Shown piece after piece: positions 18,019 through 28,980 of a stretch of DNA of 64,000 nt. How positions within the stretch are numbered: the first letter of the stretch is position 1; each line of letters opens with the position of its first letter. Both the position numbers and the translations under genes were made by a program. The notes beneath the pieces were generated by a model. The model made no database searches, was not told the origin of the DNA, and saw only the letters and a list, made by a program, of their open reading frames with translations. The DNA is from Hydrogenophilales bacterium (GTDB lineage: Bacteria > Pseudomonadota > Gammaproteobacteria > Burkholderiales > Thiobacillaceae), in assembly GCA_016195805.1 (NCBI GenBank), contig JACPYT010000003.1, positions 186,001 through 250,000 of the forward strand, written 5' to 3'.

Positions 18019-18770
18019 AGTGTGCAGAAGGTCAGGTCGAAGTCGATCGACTGGCCGGTACAGGTGCGTAGCGCGCCCGAACCCGCGTGTACGAAACGGA
18101 TATTGAGCATGTATTTGTTGGCCGAAATTTCGGGCACGCACGGCAGGTCGTCAACCAGGGTGACCCGGATCAGCTGAGGATTGCGCGATTCGAGCATGCG
18201 CTGATAGCTGCCATTGTTCGCGTGCTGCAGGTCGGGCCGACCGCTGTCGCGCAGCAAACCGAGCACGATTTCGACCGCGGCGCGAATCGATGAGAACGGC
18301 GCCAGCCACTTGTGCAACTGGCTTACACGCAAATCCGCCGCCTGGTGCAGCCAGTAATGATAGGAGGGCAGATCGAATTCGCACATGCCGCCCGGGATGG
18401 CCGCGCGCTGCTTGATGGCCATCAGCCACTCGTCTTCGCGCAGGTGATGGCCCACTTTCCCGGGCAGCTGATAGATGCCCTGATGGGCCGCCTCGATCGC
18501 GGCCAGAACCTGCTCCAGCGTGGCGTCCTGCACATGCGGATTGCCGCGCAGCGCGGTCAGCACCGCTTTCTGCCGGTCCAGTTCCTGCAACAGATCGGAT
18601 TTAAGATCGGCACGCGCGGCGACTTCGGCCATCTCGAACAAGGTCAACAGGGCGGCATGATGCGCGTGCGGGTCGGGCGATGCGGCGTAGGCATCGAAGC
18701 GGTCGAACAGATCTTCCAGCCGCAACAGCGTGCGGATGCGTTCGCTCAGGGGGTATTCGTAGTGGATCAC
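18015..18770 (-). CDS. zapD: cell division protein ZapD
   Basis: This 251-residue cytoplasmic protein bundles FtsZ filaments and stabilises the Z ring. The sequence runs along the whole length of E. coli YacF/ZapD (247 residues), with [17 protein letters not shown] at the N-terminus, the conserved [11 protein letters not shown] in the middle and a beta-rich C-terminus ending DFDLTFCTL. It follows coaE with a 52-bp gap and overlaps yacG by 4 bp. Confidence 0.92.
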   Translation of the reverse strand: MIHYEYPLSERIRTLLRLEDLFDRFDAYAASPDPHAHHAALLTLFEMAEVAARADLKSDLLQELDRQKAVLTALRGNPHVQDATLEQVLAAIEAAHQGIYQLPGKVGHHLREDEWLMAIKQRAAIPGGMCEFDLPSYHYWLHQAADLRVSQLHKWLAPFSSIRAAVEIVLGLLRDSGRPDLQHANNGSYQRMLESRNPQLIRVTLVDDLPCVPEISANKYMLNIRFVHAGSGALRTCTGQSIDFDLTFCTL

Positions 18771-18822
18771 GCCGCAACGCGTTGGTTTGGTTTAGCCGAT
18801 TGTCGCCTATCCATGCGGAAAA

Positions 18823-19431
18823 TCAAGACGATGGCGTAGTAGAAAGCGCCAGGTAACGCCGGTGCAGCGTCGCGACCTGGGTGCGCAATGCCTCGGGAGA
18901 AGCCGTGTTCAGGATCACATCGTCTGCTGCCGCAAGCCGCTCGGGACGCCCGGCCTGCGCTGCGAGTATGGCTTCCACCTCGCCCTGCGCGAGTCCGTTG
19001 CGCGCCATCACCCGCGCGACCTGCAGATCTTCGGGACAATCGACCACCAGCACGCGGTTCAGCACACCCCGGTAGCCGCCTGTTTCCACCAGCAGGGGAA
19101 TCACGATCAGCGCATAGGGTCCGGTCAGCGTCGCCAGTGTCTGCGCCACGGCCTGCCGGATACGCGGATGCAGGATGGCTTCGAGCTGGTGCCGGGCGCT
19201 GGCATCCGAGAATACGCGTCGGCGCAAGGCGGCACGATCCAGGGTGCCATCCACCTGCATAACCGATTCGCCGAACGACGCGCGGATCGCACCCAGCGCT
19301 GCGCCCGCAGGCGCAGTCAACTCGTGCGCGATGGCGTCGGTGTCGATCACCGGCGTGCCAAGTTCGGCAAACAGGTCGGCAACGGTCGACTTGCCCGAGC
19401 CGATCCCGCCGGTGAGTCCTACCGTGAACAT
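18823..19431 (-). CDS. coaE: dephospho-CoA kinase
   Basis: This 202-residue kinase phosphorylates the ribose 3'-OH of dephospho-CoA, the last step of CoA synthesis. It has a P-loop GLTGGIGSGKSTVADLFAELG at the N-terminus, then DTDAIAHELT, LEAILHPRIR and IPLLVETGGY, all characteristic of the family. Its ATG overlaps the pilD stop codon by one base (TGATG). The pilD-coaE linkage is conserved in proteobacteria. Confidence 0.95.
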   Translation of the reverse strand: MFTVGLTGGIGSGKSTVADLFAELGTPVIDTDAIAHELTAPAGAALGAIRASFGESVMQVDGTLDRAALRRRVFSDASARHQLEAILHPRIRQAVAQTLATLTGPYALIVIPLLVETGGYRGVLNRVLVVDCPEDLQVARVMARNGLAQGEVEAILAAQAGRPERLAAADDVILNTASPEALRTQVATLHRRYLALSTTPSS

Positions 19432-20303
19432 CAGAATTGTGCGAGGTAGGCCTGAGTCAGGTCCGCGCCGAAGAACAGCGCCACCAGGCCGCCGCCCGCC
19501 AGATAGGGGCCGAACGGAATCGGCACGCGGCGATCATGTTTCACCAGCACGACCATCGAAACGCCAATCGCCGCACCAACCACGGACGACAGCAGCAGGG
19601 TAACAGGCAGCATCTGCCAGCCGAGCCAGGCGCCGATGGCAGACAGCAGCTTGAAATCGCCGAATCCCATGCCCTCCTTGCCAGTCGCGAGCTTGAACAG
19701 CCAGTACACCGACCACAGTATCCCGTAGCCTGCCATGGCGCCGATCACCGCATCCGGCAAGCTGGCGAAATGCCCACCAAGATTGAACAGCAGTCCCAGC
19801 CACACAAGCGGCAGGGTGAGACTGTCGGGCAGCAGGGTGGTATCGAGGTCGATGAAGGCCAGTGCGACCAGCGCCCAAACCAGCAGCAGCGCGCCCCCAG
19901 TTTGCACGCTCGCACCCCACTTCCAGGCCGCCGCCGCCGACAGCAGCGCGGTGAGCAGCTCCACCAACGGATAGCGGGCGCTGATCGACGTGCTGCAGGC
20001 CGAGCAGCGCCCGCGCAGCCACAGCCACGACAGCAGCGGGATATTTTCCAGCGCGGTGATCTGATGTCCGCACTGGGTACAGGCCGAGCGCGGCAGCCAC
20101 AGGTTGTAGCGCTTGCGCCCTTCAGGGTGTGGGGCCTCAACCAGGGTTTCGCCGCTCAACTCGGCACACTGCGCCCGCCATTCGGCCTCCATCATTTTTG
20201 GGAGTCGATGGATGACGACATTCAGAAAACTGCCCACCAGCAGGCCGAATAAAAAAACCAGCCCGGTGAAGAGGGCTGGTTCGGTGTTCAGCAGATCCAT
20301 CAC
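19431..20303 (-). CDS. pilD: type IV prepilin peptidase / N-methyltransferase
   Basis: This 290-residue inner-membrane aspartic protease cleaves and N-methylates type IV prepilins. The N-terminus has the GSFLNVVIHRLP motif. A cytoplasmic zinc domain with two Cys pairs (CTQCG and CSAC) follows, as in bifunctional PilD. Catalytic aspartates lie in DLDTTLLPD and GFGDFKLL, and there are about seven hydrophobic helices. It overlaps pilC by 4 bp (ATGA) and coaE by 1 bp. Confidence 0.95.
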   Translation of the reverse strand: MMDLLNTEPALFTGLVFLFGLLVGSFLNVVIHRLPKMMEAEWRAQCAELSGETLVEAPHPEGRKRYNLWLPRSACTQCGHQITALENIPLLSWLWLRGRCSACSTSISARYPLVELLTALLSAAAAWKWGASVQTGGALLLVWALVALAFIDLDTTLLPDSLTLPLVWLGLLFNLGGHFASLPDAVIGAMAGYGILWSVYWLFKLATGKEGMGFGDFKLLSAIGAWLGWQMLPVTLLLSSVVGAAIGVSMVVLVKHDRRVPIPFGPYLAGGGLVALFFGADLTQAYLAQF

Positions 20304-21523
20304 CCTACGACCGAGCCCATCTTGAAGATCGGCAAGTACATCGCGATCACCATGCCGCCGATGAGCGTGCCCAGCACGACCATGATGAGCGGCTCCATCA
20401 GGCTGGACAGCGCCTCGACCGCATCATCGACTTCCGCCTCGTAGAAATCGGCCACCTTGCCCAGCATGGCGTCGAGCGAACCGGATTCTTCGCCAATGGC
20501 TGCCATCTGCAGCACCATGTTGGGAAACCGCCCGGTGTTCTGCATCGCCACGGTCAACGCCGTGCCGGTCGCCACTTCGCCGCGGATCTTGTTGGTGGCC
20601 TCGACGAATACCTGGTTTCCCGACGCGCCGCCCACCGATTCGAGCGCCTCGACCAGCGGCACACCGGCGGCGAACATGGTGGCCAGCGTGCGCGTCCAGC
20701 GTGCGATGGTAGCCTTCTCGATCACCGGGCCGAAAATCGGCAGCTTGAGCATGAGGCGATCCATGGACATCTGCACCTTGCGCGAGCGCTTCCACGCCTG
20801 GAAAAAGGCATACAGCCCCCCGCCTATTGCGCCGAAGATCGCCCACCACCATTTGACGAAGAAATCCGACATCGTCATGACCACGAGGGTTGGCCCCGGC
20901 AGATCCGCGCCGAAACTGCTGAACAGGCTCTTGAATGCCGGAATCACGAAAATCATGATGATGGCGGTGATGACGAACGCCACCACGATGATGGATACCG
21001 GGTAGAACAGGGCCGACTTGATCTTGCTCTTGATGGCGAGAATTTTTTCCTTGTAGACCGCGAGCCGGTCGAGCACGCCTTCGAGAATACCGGCCGACTC
21101 GCCTGCCCCGACCAGGTTGCAGAACAGCGCGTCAAAATACAGCGGATGACGACTGAATGACTGGGTCAAGCTGCTGCCCTTCTCGATATCCGCCTTGATC
21201 TCCAGCAGCAAACGCTGCATCGAAGGATTGGAATGCCCGCGCGCCACGATTTCGAAAGATTGCAGCAAGGGCACCCCCGCTTTCATCATGGTAGCCAGCT
21301 GGCGGGTGAACAGCGCGACATCCTTGTCGGTGATTTTCTTCGCACCGCTGAACAGGGTACTTTGCTTCTTGACCTTGGTGACCGTGATGCCCTGCTTGCG
21401 CAGCTGGGAATTGACCACGGCCTCGCCGCCAGCCTGCATCTGCCCCTTGACCTTCTTGCCGCGCTTGTCCATGCCTTCCCACAGAAAGGTGGCGTCCTTG
21501 ACTGCTTTTGCCGCTGTAGCCAT
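20300..21523 (-). CDS. pilC: type IV pilus platform protein PilC
   Basis: This 407-residue inner-membrane platform protein of the type IV pilus machine has two repeated GspF/T2SSF domains, each with a cytoplasmic helical bundle (LATMMKAGVPLLQSFEIV and LATMFAAGVPLVEALESV). They are separated by hydrophobic helices, with one more at the C-terminus (IMVVLGTLIGGMVIAMYLP). It lies 12 bp after pilB and overlaps pilD. Pilins and the outer-membrane parts are not in this window. Confidence 0.95.
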   Translation of the reverse strand: MATAAKAVKDATFLWEGMDKRGKKVKGQMQAGGEAVVNSQLRKQGITVTKVKKQSTLFSGAKKITDKDVALFTRQLATMMKAGVPLLQSFEIVARGHSNPSMQRLLLEIKADIEKGSSLTQSFSRHPLYFDALFCNLVGAGESAGILEGVLDRLAVYKEKILAIKSKIKSALFYPVSIIVVAFVITAIIMIFVIPAFKSLFSSFGADLPGPTLVVMTMSDFFVKWWWAIFGAIGGGLYAFFQAWKRSRKVQMSMDRLMLKLPIFGPVIEKATIARWTRTLATMFAAGVPLVEALESVGGASGNQVFVEATNKIRGEVATGTALTVAMQNTGRFPNMVLQMAAIGEESGSLDAMLGKVADFYEAEVDDAVEALSSLMEPLIMVVLGTLIGGMVIAMYLPIFKMGSVVG

Positions 21524-21535
21524 AGAGGTAATTCC

Positions 21536-23251
21536 TTAAATGTTGGTAACGGCCTCGACCTCTTCCAGCGAAGTGAGACCGGATTTCACTTTCAACAAAC
21601 CTGCCTGCCGCAGGTCGAGCACGCCTTCGCGTCGCGCCTGGTCGGCAATATCGGATTCGTTCCCGCCCGTAAGGATGATGCGGGTCATGGCATCGGTGAT
21701 CGGCATGACCTGGTAGATGCCTACGCGCCCCTTGTAGCCGGTACCGCCGCAGATATCGCAGCCCACCGGCTTGTAGGGTTTCCAGGTGCCGTCCAGCTGC
21801 TCCTCGGTAAAGCCAGCAGCCAGCAGGGCTTCCTGCGGGATATCGGCAGACTGCTTGCAACTGCACAGCTTCCGCCCTAGGCGTTGCGCAGTAATCAGAA
21901 TGACCGAAGAGGCCACGTTGAACGGTGCCACCCCCATGTTCAGCAGACGGGTCAGCGTGCCGGGCGCATCGTTGGTGTGCAGGGTGGACATCACCATGTG
22001 GCCGGTTTGCGCGGCCTTGATGGCGATGTCGGCAGTTTCCAGATCACGGATTTCGCCGACCATGATGACGTCGGGATCCTGCCGCAGGAAGGATTTCAAC
22101 GCCGCCGAGAACGTCAGCCCGGCCTTGTCGTTGACGTTGACCTGGTTGATCCCGGGCAATTGGATTTCCGCCGGATCTTCCGCCGTGGAGATGTTGACGT
22201 CGGGCTTGTTGAGGATGTTGAGGCAGGTATAGAGCGATACCGTCTTGCCGGAGCCGGTGGGGCCTGTCACCAACACCATGCCGTAGGGGCGCTGCACCGC
22301 ATTCAGCAGCAGCTCCTTCTGGAATGGCTCGTAGCCAAGCGCCTCGATCCCCAGCTGCGCGCTGGTAGGGTCGAGAATACGCATGACGATCTTTTCGCCA
22401 TACAGCGTGGGCAAGGTGCTGACCCGGAAATCGATGGCGCGGTTCTTCGACAGCACCATTTTCATGCGGCCGTCCTGCGGCACCCGCTTTTCCGAAATGT
22501 CCAGCCGCGACAACACCTTGATGCGCGAAGCCACCTTGTCCTTGATCGCCATCGGCGGCTGGGCGATTTCGGACAAGATGCCGTCACGCCGGTAGCGGAT
22601 GCGGTAAAACTTCTCGTACGGCTCAAAGTGAATATCGGATGCGCCGATATTGATGGCATCGAGCATGATCTTTTGCAGATAGCGCACCACCGGCGCATCG
22701 TCGATTTCGATGCCGCCGGTATCCTGCTGGGCCGCGGTACTTTCCTCATCGGCAAAATCCAGATTGAGGTCTTCCGCGTTCAACACGGCCATCGTGTTGT
22801 CGTTCGCCTCGCCTGCCTTCTCGATCAGCTTGCCGAGCTTGTCGTCTTCCACCACCACGGGTTCGACCGTCTGCCCGGTCTGGAACTTCACTTCGTCCAG
22901 CGCCTGCAGATGCGTGGGGTCGGACGTCGCCACATACAGCTTGTTGCCCCGCAGGTACAGGGCAAGCACGCGGCGCTTCTGCACCAGTTTCGGATCGAGC
23001 AACCCCTGCGGCAGGCTCTCGTGATCCATGGCATTCAGATCCAGGTAGGGGAACCCGAACGAGACGGCTGCAAATTCGGCAACCTGGTCTGCCTTGAATC
23101 GCCGCCCCTTGATCAATTCGGTCACGAACGAGTCGCCCGACTGGCTGGCACGTTTCCAGACCCCTTCGGCGTCGTCCTCGGACAGCCAGCCATGGTTGAC
23201 CATGGCACGCGCCAGTCCGGTTAAATTGTTGGTGTTTGTCACAGCTGCCAT
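21536..23251 (-). CDS. pilB: type IV pilus extension ATPase PilB
   Basis: This 571-residue hexameric ATPase powers pilus extension. An N-terminal T2SSE/MshEN-type domain (about residues 1-150) resembles c-di-GMP-binding MshEN modules (GLLDPKLVQKRRVLALYLR). I did not verify the ligand motif. The catalytic core has Walker A GPTGSGKTV, DPAEIQLPGINQV, Walker B VGEIRDLETADIA and a GHMVMSTLHTND box. A zinc-binding CDICGGTGYKGRVGIY and an upstream CSC complete the type II/IV pilus ATPase pattern. The gene heads a pilB-pilC-pilD-coaE-zapD-yacG unit. Confidence 0.95.
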   Translation of the reverse strand: MAAVTNTNNLTGLARAMVNHGWLSEDDAEGVWKRASQSGDSFVTELIKGRRFKADQVAEFAAVSFGFPYLDLNAMDHESLPQGLLDPKLVQKRRVLALYLRGNKLYVATSDPTHLQALDEVKFQTGQTVEPVVVEDDKLGKLIEKAGEANDNTMAVLNAEDLNLDFADEESTAAQQDTGGIEIDDAPVVRYLQKIMLDAINIGASDIHFEPYEKFYRIRYRRDGILSEIAQPPMAIKDKVASRIKVLSRLDISEKRVPQDGRMKMVLSKNRAIDFRVSTLPTLYGEKIVMRILDPTSAQLGIEALGYEPFQKELLLNAVQRPYGMVLVTGPTGSGKTVSLYTCLNILNKPDVNISTAEDPAEIQLPGINQVNVNDKAGLTFSAALKSFLRQDPDVIMVGEIRDLETADIAIKAAQTGHMVMSTLHTNDAPGTLTRLLNMGVAPFNVASSVILITAQRLGRKLCSCKQSADIPQEALLAAGFTEEQLDGTWKPYKPVGCDICGGTGYKGRVGIYQVMPITDAMTRIILTGGNESDIADQARREGVLDLRQAGLLKVKSGLTSLEEVEAVTNI

Positions 23252-23350
23252 AGCTCGGTCCAGACAAGTCCAGCGTCAAATTATCGCCCACACGCCCGTC
23301 CGGAAAACAGCGGACATGGGGAATCACAGGCCTTAACGGCGATTTTTCGA

Positions 23351-24649
23351 CTAAATTGAGGTGTTTTCGGTGAGGACCTCATCCGCTGCCGGCAGATAGA
23401 TGCGCGCCATTTTGACCGCGCGATCCTGCGTCTGCACGATTTCCACCGGCACGTCGCCCAGCTTGAGACTCACGCCCGCCTCGGGGATGTCCTCGAATTG
23501 CTCCAGCAACAGGCCGTTCAGCGTCTTCGGGCCGTCCAGCGGCAGCGACAGGCCCAGCTTGCGGTTGAGATGGCGCAGCAGGACACTGCCCTCGACCAGC
23601 CAGCTGCCATCTTCCTCGCGCCGCAGATACCCCGTATCCGACGGCGCCTGCGTGGTGAACTCGCCGACCATTTCTTCCAGCAGGTCTTCCAGCGTCACCA
23701 GGCCCTGAAGTTCGCCGTATTCATCGACCACCAGCGCCAGCCGCCGCCGGCTGGACTGGAAATTACGCAGCTGGGTAAACAGCGGCGTCCCCGCCGGAAC
23801 AAAATAGGGCGCCTCAAGATTGGCTTTCAATGTCTCCGGATCCAGTTCCGCGCCGGTCAGCGCATGCAGCACCCTGCGCACATGCAACACGCCCAACAGA
23901 TTGTCGGACGACCCGGCATGCACCACCAACCGGGTATGGTGGCTGGTGGAAATCTGCTGCCGCATCCGTTCGGAATCGTCCTCGATATCGATCGCCTCGA
24001 TCTGGTTGCGTGGCGTCATCACGTCATCGACCGTGATGTCCTCCAGTTCCAGCAGGTTCATCAGAATCCGGTGGTGTTCGCGCGGCAGCCGACCCGATGA
24101 TTCCAGCACGATGGTGCGCAACTCTTCCAGCCCCAGGCTGTTGCCCTGCCCCTGCTCGGGAGGCTTGATCCGCAGCAGTCGCAAAATGCCCTGTACAAAC
24201 AGGTTCACGAACCACACCACGGGATAGGCCAGTTTCAGCAGCGGCGTGAGCAGCAGCGTCGCCGGGTAGGCGACGCGTTCGGGGAAGGCGGCCCCCACCA
24301 CCTTGGGCGTGACTTCGCTGAACACCAGAATCAGGAAGGTGAGCAGCAGCGTCGCCACGAACAGCACGACTTCGCCCGAGCCGAACAGGCGAATCGCCAG
24401 CACGGCCGACAGCGTAGCCGAGGCGGAATTGACCAGGTTGTTGCCGAGCAGGATCACGCCCAGCAGCTTGTCAGTCTTGTCCAGCAGCGCCTGCGCACGC
24501 ATTGCACCCCGCACACCGGATTCGGCGGCATGGCGCAGCCGATAGCGGTTGATCGCCATCATCGCAGTCTCGGACGCGGAAAAAAAAGCCGACGTCAGCA
24601 GCAAGACGGCGAGTGCCGCAAAAAGCGTGCTGGTGGAAATGCTGTCCAA
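23351..24649 (-). CDS. CorC/HlyC-family CNNM-type membrane protein (YfjD-like)
   Basis: This 432-residue protein has an N-terminal CNNM/DUF21 membrane domain of about 180 residues (SAFFSASETAMMAINRYRLRH), two CBS domains (about residues 205-330; VMTPRNQIEAIDIEDD, VVDEYGELQGLVTLEDLLEE) and a C-terminal CorC_HlyC domain. Relatives are linked to Mg2+/Co2+ efflux and tolerance. Its position next to a YpjD-like gene and ffh matches the E. coli yfjD-ypjD-ffh neighbourhood. The transported ion cannot be read from the sequence. Confidence 0.85.
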   Translation of the reverse strand: MDSISTSTLFAALAVLLLTSAFFSASETAMMAINRYRLRHAAESGVRGAMRAQALLDKTDKLLGVILLGNNLVNSASATLSAVLAIRLFGSGEVVLFVATLLLTFLILVFSEVTPKVVGAAFPERVAYPATLLLTPLLKLAYPVVWFVNLFVQGILRLLRIKPPEQGQGNSLGLEELRTIVLESSGRLPREHHRILMNLLELEDITVDDVMTPRNQIEAIDIEDDSERMRQQISTSHHTRLVVHAGSSDNLLGVLHVRRVLHALTGAELDPETLKANLEAPYFVPAGTPLFTQLRNFQSSRRRLALVVDEYGELQGLVTLEDLLEEMVGEFTTQAPSDTGYLRREEDGSWLVEGSVLLRHLNRKLGLSLPLDGPKTLNGLLLEQFEDIPEAGVSLKLGDVPVEIVQTQDRAVKMARIYLPAADEVLTENTSI

Positions 24650-24660
24650 TCAGAATCGCC

Positions 24661-25446
24661 TCAACGCCGGAGCACGATTTCCAGCACGAACTGGGTGCCC
24701 AGATAAGCCAGCAGCAACAGGGTGAAACCGGTGATCGTCCAGACCAGCGCCGTGCGGCCGCGCCAGCCGCGGAAATGGCGGCCCAGCAGCAGCCCGCCGA
24801 ATACCAGCCAAGACAGGATGGCGAACACGATCTTGTGGGTAAACTGCAGGGGCGTACCGAACAGTTCCTCCGAAAAGAACACCCCGCTGAACACCGCCAG
24901 GGTCAACAGCGCAAACCCCACGCCGATGGTCTTGAACAACATCGCTTCCAGCGTCAGCAAAGGCGGCGTCTCACCCTGCAGAAAAGCGCCGCGATGCAGC
25001 TGCTTTTCCAGCATGGTCATCATCACCGCATGCAAGGCGGCCACCGCCAGCAAGCCATAGGCGAGGAAAGACACCACCAGATGCGCGCGCAAGGCCAGCG
25101 CCTGCGAATCGGGAATCGCGTGGGTCTCGGTAAAAACCGCCATGAGCAGCACGGACAGCCCCGCCAGGCCGCTGACCCACGACTGCAGGCGCGCCAGCGG
25201 CGCGCCCTGGCTGGCCAGCCAGTACGTCAGCGCGGTCAGCCATAGAATCGTCGACAGGGAGTTGCCGAATCCCAGCCGGATATCGCCCTGCCCGAGCGCC
25301 GAATTGAAGATCAACGCACCGTGCGCCAGCAAGGCCAGTGGCGTCAGCACACGTACCGAGGCATCGGACGGCGCGCGCTGCAGGCGCCAGGCAACCCAGC
25401 CATACAGCGCGCTTACACACAAAGTAACCAGCAATAGCGGGGACAT
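24661..25446 (-). CDS. CcsA/HemX-family inner-membrane protein (YpjD-like)
   Basis: This 261-residue polytopic protein of about eight hydrophobic helices is in the cytochrome c assembly (CcsA/HemX) superfamily and resembles E. coli YpjD, which has been implicated in Mg2+/Co2+ handling with YfjD. Conserved features include FLAYGLLAVAALHAVMMTM and HKIVFAILSWLVFG with a histidine. I did not find a WWD haem-handling motif, so a haem ligation role is unlikely. It lies 11 bp upstream of the CorC-like gene and divergent from ffh. Confidence 0.8.
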   Translation of the reverse strand: MSPLLLVTLCVSALYGWVAWRLQRAPSDASVRVLTPLALLAHGALIFNSALGQGDIRLGFGNSLSTILWLTALTYWLASQGAPLARLQSWVSGLAGLSVLLMAVFTETHAIPDSQALALRAHLVVSFLAYGLLAVAALHAVMMTMLEKQLHRGAFLQGETPPLLTLEAMLFKTIGVGFALLTLAVFSGVFFSEELFGTPLQFTHKIVFAILSWLVFGGLLLGRHFRGWRGRTALVWTITGFTLLLLAYLGTQFVLEIVLRR

Positions 25447-25515
25447 TCGTTAAAATGGATATTGGATTCAGCCAGCCTCATTATCCATGCCGCCCATAGC
25501 GGCAACAAGGAAGCC

Positions 25516-26859
<1,344 letters not shown>

Positions 26860-26869
26860 TCCTTCCCCA

Positions 26870-26898
26870 CTGGCAAGCCGGAGGATTTTGGGTATAAT
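26870..26898 (+). promoter_or_regulatory. sigma-70 type promoter of the rpsP operon
   Basis: CTGGCA (26870-26875) and a perfect TATAAT (26893-26898) are spaced by 17 bp. Transcription would start around 26905, about 28 bp before the rpsP ATG. The -35 box differs from consensus at two positions. Confidence 0.7.
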
Positions 26899-26932
26899 TC
26901 GCGGTTTTCTCCGTTTACCGGTGGGTTGAATC

Positions 26933-27184
26933 ATGGTCGTTATTCGTCTTTCGCGCGGCGGCGCCAAAAACCGTCCTTTCTACAACGTGGTGGTGGCCGA
27001 TTCGCGCTGCCGTCGTGATGGCCGCTTCATCGAGCGCGTCGGTTTCTACAATCCGGTCGCTGCCGAAGGCGCCGAAGCCGTGCGCCTGGATCAGGACCGC
27101 ATCGGCTACTGGGTGAGCAACGGTGCGCAGATGTCCGACACCGTCGCCCGTCTGGTCAAGCAGAACAAGCCCGCTGCTGCCTGA
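26933..27184 (+). CDS. rpsP: 30S ribosomal protein S16
   Basis: This 83-residue ribosomal protein begins [25 protein letters not shown], unmistakable for bS16. It is first in the conserved rpsP-rimM-trmD-rplS operon behind its own promoter. The start is fixed by family length. The gap to the next start (TTG at 27186) is one base. Confidence 0.97.
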   Translation: MVVIRLSRGGAKNRPFYNVVVADSRCRRDGRFIERVGFYNPVAAEGAEAVRLDQDRIGYWVSNGAQMSDTVARLVKQNKPAAA

Positions 27185-27185
27185 T

Positions 27186-27692
27186 TTGGCTGAACAAGAA
27201 GCCTGGGTCGTGATGGGGCGCATCGCCGCCCCGTTCGGCATCAAGGGCTGGGTCAAGGTCCAGCCCTACAGCGAAGACCCGGGCACGCTGATGGATTTCG
27301 AATCCTGGCGTGTCGGGCGCGGCGAGCAGCAGACGAATTACACCGTCGAGACCATCCAGGACCACGGCAAAGCCCTGGTCGCCAAACTGGCGGGCATCGA
27401 TGACCGCGACGCGGCGTATGCCCTGCGCGGACAGGAAATCTCGGTGGCGAAAAGCGATCTGCCGCCGCCGGAAGAAAACGAGTTTTACTGGTCCGACCTG
27501 ATCGGCCTGACCGTGGTCAACCGTGAAGGCATCGAGTTGGGCAAGGTCGACAGCCTGATGGAAAGCGGGGCGAACGATCTGCTCGTCGTCAAAGGCGCGC
27601 GCGAGCGCCTGATTCCGTTCGTTGCGGCGTTCGTCGGCAAGGTGGACCTGGCAGGCGGAACGATCGAGGTAGACTGGGGCGAAGACTACTGA
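27186..27692 (+). CDS. rimM: ribosome maturation factor RimM
   Basis: This 168-residue assembly factor for the 30S head binds S19. The N-terminal RimM domain carries [20 protein letters not shown] and a PRC-barrel forms the C-terminal half ([16 protein letters not shown]). I use TTG at 27186, directly behind the rpsP stop. GTG at 27210 and ATG at 27213 are in-frame alternatives that would leave only a few residues before the conserved GRI. The stop overlaps the trmD start as TGATG. Confidence 0.92.
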   Translation: MAEQEAWVVMGRIAAPFGIKGWVKVQPYSEDPGTLMDFESWRVGRGEQQTNYTVETIQDHGKALVAKLAGIDDRDAAYALRGQEISVAKSDLPPPEENEFYWSDLIGLTVVNREGIELGKVDSLMESGANDLLVVKGARERLIPFVAAFVGKVDLAGGTIEVDWGEDY

Positions 27693-28390
27693 TGCGCTTC
27701 GATGCGGTCACGCTCTTCCCCGAGATGTTCGATGCCGTACTGGATTACGGCATCACGCGGCGGGCGCTGGATCGCGGGCTGTACCGGTTCAAGGCGTGGA
27801 ATCCGCGCGATTTTACCGATGATCCGCACCGCACGGTGGATGACCGGCCCTACGGCGGCGGCCCCGGCATGCTGATGCTGGCGGAACCGCTGGATCGCAC
27901 ATTGAATGCGGTGCAGCAGGACTTGGCCAACGAGAATTTGACGCCGTGGGTGGTGCATTTTTCACCCCGGGGTCATCCGCTGACGCACCAGCGGGTAATG
28001 GAACTGAAGGAAAGGCCTGCACTGGTATTGCTGTGCGGACGCTATGAAGGCATCGACGAGCGGCTGCTGCAGCGCCGCGTGGACGAGGAACTCTCGCTCG
28101 GCGACTTCGTGCTGTCGGGTGGCGAACTCCCTGCGCTGGCGCTGATGGATGCCCTCATCCGGCAGTTGCCGGGCGCGCTGAACGACGCCGAATCGGCCGC
28201 GCAGGATTCGTTCAGTCACGTGCTGCTGGACTGTCCGCACTACACCCGGCCTGATGTGTGGCAGGGCATGGCGGTGCCGGAAGTGCTGAAAAGCGGCAAC
28301 CATGCGGCGATTGCCAAGTGGCGGCACGAAGAAAGCCTGCGGCTCACCGCCGCGCTGCGGCCCGACCTGCTGGAGCAGGCGCAGAAGTAA
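27692..28390 (+). CDS. trmD: tRNA (guanine-N1-)-methyltransferase TrmD
   Basis: This 232-residue SPOUT enzyme makes m1G37 in tRNAs with a G36G37, preventing frameshifts. It has the [21 protein letters not shown] start, the [10 protein letters not shown] loop, the knot residues [12 protein letters not shown] and [15 protein letters not shown], and the catalytic Asp region [17 protein letters not shown]. It is translationally coupled to rimM and followed after 134 bp by rplS. Confidence 0.96.
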   Translation: MRFDAVTLFPEMFDAVLDYGITRRALDRGLYRFKAWNPRDFTDDPHRTVDDRPYGGGPGMLMLAEPLDRTLNAVQQDLANENLTPWVVHFSPRGHPLTHQRVMELKERPALVLLCGRYEGIDERLLQRRVDEELSLGDFVLSGGELPALALMDALIRQLPGALNDAESAAQDSFSHVLLDCPHYTRPDVWQGMAVPEVLKSGNHAAIAKWRHEESLRLTAALRPDLLEQAQK

Positions 28391-28399
28391 ACGGATTGA

Positions 28400-28421
28400 C
28401 CGGTCTGCTTAGGCAGGCCGG
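28400..28421 (+). other. RNA hairpin in the trmD-rplS spacer
   Basis: CCGGTCTGC and GCAGGCCGG form a 9-bp stem in RNA (one U-G pair) around a TTAG loop, starting 10 bases after the trmD stop. There is no T-run, so it is more likely an mRNA processing or differential-expression element than a terminator. Confidence 0.45.
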
Positions 28422-28524
28422 AAATGAGCGGCGCTGTGGTTAAAACAAACCCCTGGGCCAATGTGAAACGGCGTGACGTCCACCCGCCAGGGTGCACCTC
28501 TCCCGCCAGATGTAAGGAAACATC

Positions 28525-28908
28525 ATGAACATCATCGAGCAACTCGAACAGGAAGAAATCGCCCGCCTGGGCAAAACCCTCCCCGACTTCGCCCCCGGCG
28601 ACACCGTCGTCGTTCAGGTGAAAGTGAAGGAAGGCAACCGCGAGCGTCTGCAGGCCTACGAAGGCGTCGTCATCGCCAAGCGCAATCGCGGCCTCAACTC
28701 CGCCTTCACCGTGCGCAAGATCTCCGCCGGCGAAGGCGTTGAGCGTACCTTCCAGACCTACTCGCCGCTGGTCGCCAGTGTCGAAGTCAAGCGCCGTGGC
28801 GACGTGCGACGCGCCAAGCTGTACTACCTGCGCGAGCGTTCCGGCAAGTCCGCACGCATCAAGGAAAAGCTGCCCGCCCGCAAGGCCGCAGCAACGGCTG
28901 CCGAATAA
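28525..28908 (+). CDS. rplS: 50S ribosomal protein L19
   Basis: This 127-residue ribosomal protein bL19 has [38 protein letters not shown] and [36 protein letters not shown] in the family order. It sits last in the rpsP operon, with AAGGA before the ATG and a strong terminator 22 bp after the stop. Its mRNA is separated from trmD by a hairpin that may tune its expression. Confidence 0.97.
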   Translation: MNIIEQLEQEEIARLGKTLPDFAPGDTVVVQVKVKEGNRERLQAYEGVVIAKRNRGLNSAFTVRKISAGEGVERTFQTYSPLVASVEVKRRGDVRRAKLYYLRERSGKSARIKEKLPARKAAATAAE

Positions 28909-28930
28909 GCAACTTCCTGCCGCAACAAAG

Positions 28931-28953
28931 CGCCCGCTTCATGCGGGCGTTTT
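28931..28953 (+). terminator. rho-independent terminator of the rpsP-rplS operon
   Basis: A perfect 7-bp stem, CGCCCGC/GCGGGCG, has a TTCAT loop and is followed by TTTTGTTTT. It is placed directly after rplS. Confidence 0.88.
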
Positions 28954-28959
28954 GTTTTG

Positions 28960-28980
28960 GCCGGGAGGTAAAATCCCGGC
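28960..28980 (+). promoter_or_regulatory. hairpin abutting the ogt start codon, hiding the ribosome binding site
   Basis: GCCGGGA (28960-28966) and TCCCGGC (28974-28980) pair perfectly around GGTAAAA. The purine-rich GGGAGGT that would serve as the ribosome binding site is split between stem and loop, and the ATG begins at the next base. This geometry could limit ogt translation unless the hairpin is opened. Confidence 0.45.

Noticed and set aside
28391-28524. A terminator or L19 leader riboswitch before rplS
   Set aside because: A hairpin is present, but there is no T-run and no conserved leader motif I can recognise, so only the hairpin is listed.
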